Assembly (NCBI GenBank): GCA_963741305.1
Contig: CAVUHL010000003.1
Location: 4,216,001-4,280,000 of the forward strand
Direction of reading: 5' to 3'
Origin: DATMER01 sp963741305
Lineage (GTDB): Bacteria > Acidobacteriota > Thermoanaerobaculia > Multivoradales > UBA5704
Length of the DNA stretch: 64,000 nt
The position numbers were made by a program, and so were the translations under genes. The notes below the pieces were generated by a model. It was not told where the DNA came from and ran no database searches. It worked only from the letters and a program-made list of their open reading frames with translations. Shown here in pieces: positions 41,720 to 49,034 of the stretch (within the stretch, counting starts at the first letter, position 1; the number at the start of each line of letters is the position of its first letter).

Positions 41720-41744
41720 TCCTGGCAGCTCTCCGGTTGATACA

Positions 41745-41771
41745 GGGTGCCGTTAGGCACCCTCTTTTTTT
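41745..41771 (+). terminator. Rho-independent terminator
   Basis: GGGTGCC-gtta-GGCACCC followed by TCTTTTTTT: a textbook intrinsic terminator 25 bp after the small peptide gene. Confidence 0.95.
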
Positions 41772-41839
41772 GTCTTGACGCGCGCGCTTCCGCTGATCTG
41801 TGGCATATACTCGCGATCTCCAAAATTCTGGGAGGAGCG

Positions 41840-43195
41840 GTGGCCGACATCCACATCACCAGAGATCTTCTTGACGCGGTGACGACCGGGAAGCTTCCGG
41901 TCCACGTTCTGACTCACGCCGGATGGCAGCACCTCATGGCGCTCTGTCCCTACTGCCGCGCTGAATTCGATGCCTGGAGGCACTCCCGGAGCGCCTCCGC
42001 AGAGTACGGTGCCACATTCGAGGTGCTCCCAGTCCTTCTCGATCGAGAGGCTAGGACTCTGGACGAGACACTCGAACGAGCGGAGGGCGACCTGCGCGAG
42101 ATCCTCAAGCTCTCGCACGAGAAGCGGCTCGCCAAGATCCGTCGCGCCATCAGCCGCTTCCGTGGCGTCACCCTGGCGCACATGCTCCTTACCGAGGCGA
42201 GAGGCCATTTTGCGGCGGACTCGCGCACGGTCTACGAGCTGGCCGAGACGGCCCAGACGGTCCTTCATCGGACTCCGAGGGGGGCGGGGGTAGCCGATCT
42301 CCTGGCTCGGGCGGCGGCATTCATGGGAAACGCCTTGCGTGCCTTGGGAGATCTTCCCGGCGCCGAGAGTCGATTCACTTTCGCCCGGCACGTCATCACG
42401 CACGGCGGCGTGACGGACTCGCTCCTATATGCCGAGGTGGATTGGCTCGAAGGGATCCTGCGCAAGGATCAGAGGCAGTTCGCCAGGGCGGAGGAGCTTC
42501 TCGTCCGGGCCGTGACCCTCTACCGGCTCGCGGGCGAGGAAACCGCGGCCACGTACCCGCTCATGAGCCTCGGCCTTCTCTGCTACGACCGCCAGGAGTA
42601 CGAGCAGGCCTTGGACATCTTCAAGGTGATGCTGCAGATCGTGCAGCCCGAGGCCGAGCCTCGCCTCTACTGCTATGCCCACCACAACCTCACTTTGACC
42701 CTCTGCGAGATCGGCGACTACGCCGCCGCGGAGGACAACCTTTCGGTAGGGCTACAGCTCTATCGGGAGCACCCTGATCTTTATACGCAGTCTCGCCTCA
42801 CCTGGCTGCAAGGAAAGATCGCGGCCGGTCTCGGACATCTCGGAGAGGCGGAAGCGGCTTTCGCAGCCATTCGCCAGGAGTTCGTGGCGGAAGCCAACGC
42901 CTACGACGCTGCCATGGTTTCCCTCGACCTCGCGCTCGTCTACCTCAGACAAGGCAGAACCATGGAGATCGGGGAGCTTGCGGAAGAGGCGCACCGCGTC
43001 TTTGAGGCGCAGGATGTCCATCGCGAGGCGCACGCGGCGCTGCTTCTGTTCCGGGATGCGGTGCGTCAGGAACGGGTGACTGAGGATCTCGTTCTGGAGC
43101 TGATGGCTTACCTCAAGAAGGCTCGCCTACATCCGAAGCTGAGATTCAAGGACGGCGGGAAGTGGCCAGGCTCCTCTCCCCTCCGTGGCCAGTAG
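41840..43195 (+). CDS. Zinc-finger and TPR-repeat protein
   Basis: GTG 41840 follows GGGAGGAG; a longer frame would begin inside the terminator. The 451-residue protein has an N-terminal zinc-finger-like motif (HLMALCPYCRAEFDAW, H-x4-C-x2-C) like that of membrane-free anti-sigma domains, a helical linker, and about seven TPR helices from residue 130 (GNALRALGDLPGAESRF, LGLLCYDRQEYEQALDIF, LGHLGEAEAAF). It is probably a regulatory scaffold. Array C starts 20 bp after its stop. Confidence 0.75.
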   Translation: MADIHITRDLLDAVTTGKLPVHVLTHAGWQHLMALCPYCRAEFDAWRHSRSASAEYGATFEVLPVLLDREARTLDETLERAEGDLREILKLSHEKRLAKIRRAISRFRGVTLAHMLLTEARGHFAADSRTVYELAETAQTVLHRTPRGAGVADLLARAAAFMGNALRALGDLPGAESRFTFARHVITHGGVTDSLLYAEVDWLEGILRKDQRQFARAEELLVRAVTLYRLAGEETAATYPLMSLGLLCYDRQEYEQALDIFKVMLQIVQPEAEPRLYCYAHHNLTLTLCEIGDYAAAEDNLSVGLQLYREHPDLYTQSRLTWLQGKIAAGLGHLGEAEAAFAAIRQEFVAEANAYDAAMVSLDLALVYLRQGRTMEIGELAEEAHRVFEAQDVHREAHAALLLFRDAVRQERVTEDLVLELMAYLKKARLHPKLRFKDGGKWPGSSPLRGQ

Positions 43196-43215
43196 TCTCC
43201 CGGGCCTCCGGGACG

Positions 43216-44034
43216 CTTCCCGGACGATCCGGGCAACTGCCCGAATTTTTCGGGAAGCATCCTGAGTCATCTGGGCAACTGCCCGAGGCTTCCGGGCACC
43301 TTCCCGAATCTTCCGGGCACCTGCCCGAATTTTTCGGGAAGCATCCCGAGTCATCCGGGCACCTGCCCAAGTCGTCCGGGCAGCTGCCCAAGTCGTCCGG
43401 GCAGCCGCCCAAGTCATCCGGGCAGCCGCCCAAGTCATCCGGGCAGCCGCCCAAGTCATCCGGGCACCTGCCCAAGTCATCCGGGCAGCTGCCCAAGTCG
43501 TTCGGGCAGCTGCCCAAGTCGTCCGGGCAGCTGCCCAAGTCGTCCGGGCAGCTGCCCAAGTCGTCCGGGCAGCCGCCCAAGTCGTCCGGGCAGCCGCCCA
43601 AGTCATCCGGGCAGCTGCCCAAGTCGTCCGGGCAGCTGCCCAAGTCGTCCGGGCAGCCGCCCAAGTCATCCGGGCACCTGCCCAAGTCATCCGGGCACCT
43701 GCCCAAGTCGTCCGGGCAGCCGCCCAAGTCATCCGGGCAGCCGCCCAAGTCATCCGGGCACCTGCCCAAGTCGTCCGGGCAGCCGCCCAAGTCATCCGGG
43801 CACCTGCCCAAGTCGTCCGGGCAGCCGCCCAAGTCATCCGGGCAGCTGCCCAAGTCGTTCGGGCAGCTGCCCAAGTCATCCGGGCAGCTGCCCAAGTCGT
43901 CCGGGCAACCGCCCAAGTCGTCCGGGCAGCTGCCCAAGTCGTCCGGGCAACCGCCCAAGTCGTCCGGGCAACCGCCCAGGTCCTCCGGGCGACTGCCCGA
44001 ATCGTCCCGGAACCTTCCTGGGTCAGTTGGCTTG
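43216..44034. repeat. Array C: 39 units of 21 bp, intergenic
   Basis: Thirty-nine units stay in exact 21-bp register over 819 bp. The unit is CTGCCC-(AAGTCGTCC)-GGGCAG, so its ends are complementary, and the joint between units is the palindrome GGGCAGCTGCCC. Central units are nearly identical; the first seven and last three are diverged. Joints come in three types only: GCAGCTGC, GCAGCCGC and GCACCTGC. Three frames stay open because no unit contains a stop, but none has a convincing start. There are no spacers, so it is not CRISPR. Confidence 0.95.
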
Positions 44035-44044
44035 GTGGGAGTAA

Positions 44045-44076
44045 ATAAAAAAAGGGAGGCGCGTTCCGCGCCTCCC
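44045..44076 (-). terminator. Rho-independent terminator of the 44105-44494 gene
   Basis: On the minus strand GGGAGGCGCG-gaa-CGCGCCTCCC is followed by TTTTTTTATTT. It terminates the minus-strand gene just upstream and also shields array C from its transcription. Confidence 0.93.
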
Positions 44077-44104
44077 GAAAGGATGTGGATGTGATGCGGG
44101 GGTT

Positions 44105-44494
44105 CTACTCGGCGGGTACGGCGGCGGCAGGGGCCGGCGCTTCGGGGAGCGGCACTTCCGGCTCCTTCTTCTTCCGGGACTTGCCGCGGAACGGCTTCAG
44201 GCCGAACTCGACGAGCTTCTCCGAATCGGCCCCGAAGAGCTCCTTGATCGCGAAGCGCAGCACCGTCGCCAGCCGCTGCGCTTCCCTCAGCTCCTCGTCG
44301 AACTGACGGGAGGCTTCCTGCTTGGCCGCCGTCAGCGCCGCCTGCTCTCGATTGCGCTCCTGCGCTCCACTCACCAAGCCACTGAACTTGACGCGGCTCT
44401 CCTCGTACGGCGTGAGCTTGTCCACGTTGGCCAGCATGGCCTCCTTGAACCGCTGCAAGTCTCCCAACGTCTCCATCTTGTTGCTGGTTGCCAT
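44105..44494 (-). CDS. Coiled-coil protein of unknown function
   Basis: ATG 44494 follows AAGGAGAG. The 129-residue protein is mostly helical (FKEAMLANVDKLTPYEESRV, AALTAAKQEASRQFDEELR), then has LVEFGLKPFRGKSRKKKEPE and a Pro/Ala tail. The basic RGKSRKKK block may bind nucleic acid. No family is recognised. It converges on array C with a strong terminator between. Confidence 0.7.
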   Translation of the reverse strand: MATSNKMETLGDLQRFKEAMLANVDKLTPYEESRVKFSGLVSGAQERNREQAALTAAKQEASRQFDEELREAQRLATVLRFAIKELFGADSEKLVEFGLKPFRGKSRKKKEPEVPLPEAPAPAAAVPAE

Positions 44495-44623
44495 CGGTCT
44501 CTCCTTCTTCCCTATGAATACGGCGCCGAAATTGACGCCGCTGTGGGGCCCGCTCAGGGATGTACTGCGACTTACGTTGTGCAACTCTAGGCCGCCGAAT
44601 CTAGCTTGTCAAGCCCTTTTTCG

Positions 44624-44652
44624 TTGCGGCCTGGAAGATTGTACGGTACACT
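44624..44652 (+). promoter_or_regulatory. Candidate argR promoter
   Basis: TTGCGG (44624-44629) and TACACT (44647-44652) are 17 bp apart, 27 bp before the argR start. No typical ARG box could be recognised by eye. Confidence 0.5.
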
Positions 44653-44679
44653 CCTGCAAAACGTTGGGAGGGAACCATT

Positions 44680-45153
44680 ATGCCAAAGACCCGGGATGAG
44701 CAGACGCGGCGCCGCAAGGAGATCTTGAACATCCTCAATGGCCACGACCGGATCGAGAGCCTGGACGATCTCCTGCTCCAGCTCGAGACGCGGAGGATCG
44801 AGGCCAGCAAGTCGAGCGTCAGCCGCGACCTCAAGGACCTGGCCATCATCCGCGTCAACGGCCGCTACCAGATTCCAACCTGGGACCGGGACGACAAGGC
44901 GATGCAAAGGGTCGACGACTTCATCAAGAAGGTGATCCCGTCCGGACCCTACCTGACGGTGGTCCTCTGCTATTCGGGTGCGGCCCGGGCTGTGGCCGCG
45001 GCCTTGAAATCCCAGGAGTGGGAGGAGATCACCGGCATGGTGGCCGACGATGACACGCTATTCATCTCGACGGCCCACACCTACGACCAGAAGCTGCTGC
45101 TCGGCAAGCTCAAGCGGATCCTCGATCCCGACAGCGTACGCCGGACAATGTAG
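44680..45153 (+). CDS. argR: Arginine repressor ArgR-like
   Basis: The 157-residue protein has the winged helix of ArgR (RRRKEILNIL, SKSSVSRDLKDLAIIRVNGRYQIP) and the hexamerisation/arginine-binding domain (GAARAVAAALKSQEWEEITG, ADDDTLFIST). It likely controls arginine synthesis or catabolism; no arginine genes lie in the window. Downstream DNA is interrupted by an IS3 insertion. Confidence 0.85.
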   Translation: MPKTRDEQTRRRKEILNILNGHDRIESLDDLLLQLETRRIEASKSSVSRDLKDLAIIRVNGRYQIPTWDRDDKAMQRVDDFIKKVIPSGPYLTVVLCYSGAARAVAAALKSQEWEEITGMVADDDTLFISTAHTYDQKLLLGKLKRILDPDSVRRTM

Positions 45154-45246
45154 GGGCGGCAGAAGCCGGGCCTGCTATCCTCTGTCCACGATTACTGAAG
45201 TTGACCCGGTTTCGTGGACTCGTCATCCTTAGGGATAAGGAGTTCC

Positions 45247-45564
45247 ATGATGGCAAGAGGTAGACCCCCGTATTCTTTCGAGTTCCGACGTCAGATGGTA
45301 GATTTGGTGCGGTCTGGCCGCACGCCGGAAGCCCTGTCTCGTGAGTATGAACCGTCAGCTGATTCGATCCGGGCTTGGGTACGGCAGAGTGATCCGGAGG
45401 AGGGTCATCGCGAAGAGGGTTTGACGAGTGTCGAGCGTGAGGAGCTGAGCCGTTTGCGGCGTGAGAACCGGCGCCTGCAAGAAGAGCGAGATATCTTGTC
45501 AAAAGCCGCGGCCTGGTTTGCTCGGGAGACCGGATCGATCCCACCAAGGTCTTCAGATTCGTGA
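45247..45564 (+). CDS. IS3-family transposase OrfA
   Basis: The protein of 105 residues has a helix-turn-helix (FRRQMVDLVRSGRTPEALS, SADSIRAWVRQ) and a leucine-zipper-like helix (LSRLRRENRRLQEERDIL). It binds the IS ends. Its stop overlaps the OrfB start (GTGA). Two adjacent ATGs (45247, 45250) are possible starts. Confidence 0.9.
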   Translation: MMARGRPPYSFEFRRQMVDLVRSGRTPEALSREYEPSADSIRAWVRQSDPEEGHREEGLTSVEREELSRLRRENRRLQEERDILSKAAAWFARETGSIPPRSSDS

Positions 45565-46406
45565 GAGTCAACCAGGCCATGTACAGCGTCAGGAGGATGT
45601 GTCGCCTGCTGGGTGTCTCCGCCAGCGGGTACTACGTGTGGTCGCATCGGCCGCGGTCGCGGCGAGCCGAGAGTGACGAGGAGCTTCTCAAGCAGATCCG
45701 GTTGATCCATGAACGCTCCCGCGGGACCTATGGGTCACCGCGGATTCGCGCCGAGCTCGTGGCTTCGGGCATCCCAGTCGGCCGCAAGCGAGTGGCCCGC
45801 CTGATGCGCGAAGCGGGCTTGCAGGGAGCCAGCCGTCGCCGGTGGGCTACTACCACGGTCAGCGACAAGAGGGTCCGACCAGCTCCGGACCTGGTGGAAA
45901 GGAACTTCTCGGCCGAGGGCCGGGATCGACTATGGGTAGCCGACATCACCTACATCCCGACCTGGGCAGGCTTCCTGTACTTGGCAGTGGTGTTGGATGC
46001 CTGGAGCCGTCGGGTGGTGGGCTGGTCGATGGCGACGCATCTGCGCACCGAACTGGTCCTGGAGGCTCTCAACATGGCCCTTGAGCAGCGCCGGCCCAAA
46101 GGGGTAATTCACCACTCCGACCAGGGTACGCAATACACCTCCATCGCCTTTGGACTACGCTGCCGCAAAGCTGGAGTGCGTCCGTCGATGGGCTCGGTGG
46201 GCGACTGCTTCGACAACGCCATGTGCGAGAGCTTCTTTGCGACGCTGGAGTGCGAGTTGCTCGATCGGCGGCGTTTCAAAAACCATGAGGAAGCGCGCAG
46301 GGCCATCTTCGAGTTCCTCGAGGGCTGGTACAACCTCCACCGCCGGCACTCGTCGCTTGGCTATCTGAGCCCGGCCGAGTTCGAGAAGCAGAAGAAGGCT
46401 GCCTAG
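45561..46406 (+). CDS. IS3-family transposase OrfB (DDE)
   Basis: The 281-residue integrase-core protein has WVADITYIPTWAGF (first Asp), HHSDQGTQYTS (second Asp) and MCESFFATLECEL (Glu), with LGYLSPAEFE at the end. All catalytic residues are present. It may be made as an OrfAB fusion by -1 frameshifting, as in other IS3 members, or by coupling through the GTGA overlap. Confidence 0.95.
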   Translation: MRVNQAMYSVRRMCRLLGVSASGYYVWSHRPRSRRAESDEELLKQIRLIHERSRGTYGSPRIRAELVASGIPVGRKRVARLMREAGLQGASRRRWATTTVSDKRVRPAPDLVERNFSAEGRDRLWVADITYIPTWAGFLYLAVVLDAWSRRVVGWSMATHLRTELVLEALNMALEQRRPKGVIHHSDQGTQYTSIAFGLRCRKAGVRPSMGSVGDCFDNAMCESFFATLECELLDRRRFKNHEEARRAIFEFLEGWYNLHRRHSSLGYLSPAEFEKQKKAA

Positions 46407-46569
46407 CATGAAGCTAAGTCGAGGCGCGCTACGCGTTTCCGTAGGACCTTGGTGCTGGGGGGCTCTGCCCCCCAGGCCCCCCGAAGACAAGAGGAGAAGA
46501 CCCGATTCCTAAACTGTCCACAAAACCGGGGCAGGTCCAATTACCCGGCATCCGGCGAAAGGACTATCC

Positions 46570-47820
46570 ATGAGGCTCCGGTCTCTCGCGGCGCTCCTGC
46601 TCCTCCTGGCCTCGGGCTGCACCCTGGTCCGCCTCGACAAGCGGAGCGTCTACAAGTATGACCATCCCTTCGCGGTGGGCGACGAGGCTTTCCGGCGCTC
46701 GCTGAGCACCTTCGGCTTTTCGATGGTGGAGGGGAACGGCGCCGAGATCCTGAACAACGGCGACGAGATCTTTGCCGGGATGACCGGAGCCATCCGCGAG
46801 GCCAGGTCGACGGTCAACCTCGAGTCGTACATCTTCAAGGACGACCGGGCAGGCAAGATCATGGCCGCGGCGCTGATGGAGGCTGCGCGGCGGGGCGTCG
46901 AGGTCCGTGTGCTGGTGGACGGCACGGGCAGCAAGTTCGCCGGGCCCATGCTCGCCCGCATGCGCCGGGCCGGGGTCAAGACAGCCGTGTTCCGCCCGAT
47001 CCGGCTGCATACCCTCTACAAGATCGCCCGGCGGACGCACCGGAAGATCCTGGTCGTGGATGGCACCGTCAGCTTCACCGGCGGCTTCTGCATCGCCGAG
47101 CAGTGGCTCGGGGACGCCCGCAACCCGGACGAGTGGCGGGACATGATGGTGAAGGTCACCGGGCCCGTCTCGGCGCAGATGCAGGCGATCTTCAGCGAGG
47201 ATTGGACGTTCACGACCGGCGAGATCCTGGCCGGCGACAAGTTCTATCCACGGCTCGCTCCGGCGGGCGGGATCCCCGCGCAGGCCATCAAGGTGTCGCG
47301 CGGCGATTCTTCCTCGCTCGCCGCCATGCTCTATTTCGTCTCGATCGAGTCGGCCCGGGAATCAATCTATATTCAGAACGCTTACTTCGTCCCCGACCGG
47401 CAGATCCGCGAGGCGTTGAAGCGAGCGGCACGGCGCGGCGTGGACGTGCGCATCATGATCCCCGGCCGGCATATGGATCAGCCGGTCGTACGCATGGCCT
47501 CGCGCCTCCACTATGGCGAGCTCCTCACCGCGGGCGCGCGGATCTTCGAGTACAACCGCACGATGATGCATAACAAGGACAGTGTCATCGACGGCATCTT
47601 CACCATGATCGGATCGATCAACTTCGACTCGCGCTCGATGCATGAGAACGCCGAGGCGAGCTTCGCCTTCTATGACCGCGGCTTCGGGGCGCAGCTCCAG
47701 TCGGTCTTCGTCGAGGACGAGAAGAAGTGCCGCGAGATCACTTATGAGAGCTGGAAGAGGCGCGGCATCGAGCAACGCGTCGCCGAGGTCATTTCGAACC
47801 TCTTCCGGCCTCTTTATTGA
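46570..47820 (+). CDS. Phospholipase D-family lipoprotein (cardiolipin synthase-like)
   Basis: The N-terminus has a lipobox (LLLASGC). Two HKD motifs are intact: THRKILVVDGTVSFTGG and MHNKDSVIDGIFTMIGS, as in cardiolipin synthases and related transferases. The 416-residue protein likely acts on phospholipids at the membrane surface outside the cytoplasm, although many cardiolipin synthases have membrane helices instead of a lipobox. The IS3 insertion lies 31 bp before its start and has probably replaced its promoter. Confidence 0.88.
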   Translation: MRLRSLAALLLLLASGCTLVRLDKRSVYKYDHPFAVGDEAFRRSLSTFGFSMVEGNGAEILNNGDEIFAGMTGAIREARSTVNLESYIFKDDRAGKIMAAALMEAARRGVEVRVLVDGTGSKFAGPMLARMRRAGVKTAVFRPIRLHTLYKIARRTHRKILVVDGTVSFTGGFCIAEQWLGDARNPDEWRDMMVKVTGPVSAQMQAIFSEDWTFTTGEILAGDKFYPRLAPAGGIPAQAIKVSRGDSSSLAAMLYFVSIESARESIYIQNAYFVPDRQIREALKRAARRGVDVRIMIPGRHMDQPVVRMASRLHYGELLTAGARIFEYNRTMMHNKDSVIDGIFTMIGSINFDSRSMHENAEASFAFYDRGFGAQLQSVFVEDEKKCREITYESWKRRGIEQRVAEVISNLFRPLY

Positions 47821-47829
47821 AAAGGGTTC

Positions 47830-48966
47830 CTAACCGACCCGCACCAGTCCGCTGACGGTGCCGAGGTACCAGTCGCCGTCGAACCAGCCGATCGAGAGCA
47901 CGCGGTTGTCTGCGCCGGGGCCTTCGAGGCGGTAGCGGATTGCCTTTTTGCTGCTCAGGTCGAGCTCGACCCAGCCATCGTCGCGCACGCCGAGGAGCTT
48001 GCGGTGCTGGAGCGTGAGGCCCCAGATGGCGGGATCGTCCGCCTCGCCGTCCGGAAGGAGGTACCGGACGCAGGACCGCCGCTTTTCGTCGACTTCCATC
48101 ACGCCTTCCGAGGAGGAGACGAGGAGCCGGCTGCGGTGCTTGAGGAGCGAGTCCACCGCGGCCCCTTCTTCGAGGACGAAGCTGGAGGCGCCCTTCGGGG
48201 TCCACTTGCCCATCCAGGGGGAGTCCGCGAAGGCCGCGTACCAGAGGTTGTCGCCGTCCTTGACGAGGGCCGGGCGGTTGATGCCGAGCATGTCCTCTTC
48301 CAGGAGGTCGGCCGTCCCGGCGTCGAGGTCGACCCGGGCGAGGGCACCGTAGTCGCCGATGTAGAGGTCGTCGCCATCCCAGGCGCAGGACTGCATGCCG
48401 AGCGTCACCTCGGAGTCCGGCACGATGGGCTCGTTCATTTCTCCTTGGCCGGGCTCGGGGCGGGAAGTCACCCGGAAGCGCTCGATCAGCTTCGCCCGCG
48501 GCTGGCGGCGAAGGTCCACGACGAGGAGCCCCACGGCATCCGGACCCGCGCGGAACTCGCCGTCCGCGGACTGTTCTTCTTCGAGGCGCTGCTCCTCGGG
48601 GTAGCGGCTCACGGACACGACGAGCCGGTCACCCGCGGCGCAGGCGTGCTCGTACCAGTCGAACCCGGAGGGCAGGTCCACGAGCTGCTCCAGGGTGCGG
48701 ACTGGCCGGTCCTCCATCTTCACCCAGAGCTCGCGGCCTGAACGGAAAGCCACGAACTGCCGTGCCGGGATGATCTGGTCGATCTTCTCGCCCAGGAGGA
48801 AATCGAACGGGCGGGTCTTTTCCTTTACGGTCAACCGGACTTCCTGGATGCGGAACGGCCGGTCCACGGAGATATCGCCGACATCGGCGACGGGCATGCT
48901 CGCGCTCGAGCCGAGCGCAGGCAGGGCGAGCAGAAGCAGGCAGGCTTTCCAGCTACGTGGTTTCAT
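47830..48966 (-). CDS. Secreted protein, probable beta-propeller
   Basis: ATG 48966 starts a signal peptide (ACLLLLALPALGSSA); GAGGGG precedes it. The 378-residue product has repeated strand motifs of propeller type (DGDDLYIGDYGALARVDLDAG, DGDNLWYAAFADSPWMGKW, VRDDGWVELDLSSKKAIRY, FDGDWYLGTVSGLVRV). No catalytic motif is seen. It converges on the phospholipase D gene and follows the aldehyde dehydrogenase gene. Confidence 0.7.
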   Translation of the reverse strand: MKPRSWKACLLLLALPALGSSASMPVADVGDISVDRPFRIQEVRLTVKEKTRPFDFLLGEKIDQIIPARQFVAFRSGRELWVKMEDRPVRTLEQLVDLPSGFDWYEHACAAGDRLVVSVSRYPEEQRLEEEQSADGEFRAGPDAVGLLVVDLRRQPRAKLIERFRVTSRPEPGQGEMNEPIVPDSEVTLGMQSCAWDGDDLYIGDYGALARVDLDAGTADLLEEDMLGINRPALVKDGDNLWYAAFADSPWMGKWTPKGASSFVLEEGAAVDSLLKHRSRLLVSSSEGVMEVDEKRRSCVRYLLPDGEADDPAIWGLTLQHRKLLGVRDDGWVELDLSSKKAIRYRLEGPGADNRVLSIGWFDGDWYLGTVSGLVRVG

Positions 48967-49034
48967 GAGTCCCCTCAGGGTTTGGAGTACTTCCTGAAGG
49001 GGTATACGGAATCGGGCGGGAAACCCGCCACCCC

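Larger units (their letters stand above)
45196..46539 (+). mobile_element. Complete IS3-family insertion sequence
   Basis: Imperfect terminal inverted repeats, left TGAAGTTGACCCGGTTTCGT and right (complement) TGGACCTGCCCCGGTTTTGT, both followed by GGAC, bound a 1344-bp element with two transposase frames. A perfect 5-bp target duplication, ATTAC, flanks it (45191-45195 and 46540-46544). It appears intact and recently inserted. Confidence 0.93.

Noticed and set aside
41775..41811. TTGACG and TATACT as promoter of the TPR gene
   Set aside because: The spacing of 25 bp is too long for a sigma-70 promoter.
43216..44034. CRISPR array
   Set aside because: Units are contiguous 21-mers without unique spacers, and no cas gene is in the window.
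43162..44094. Long open frames through array C (PKSSGQL-type on plus; CPDDLGS and TWAAARM types on minus)
   Set aside because: Three frames stay open only because the 21-mer contains no stop in them. None has a ribosome-binding site or a plausible start, and the plus frame would begin inside the TPR gene.
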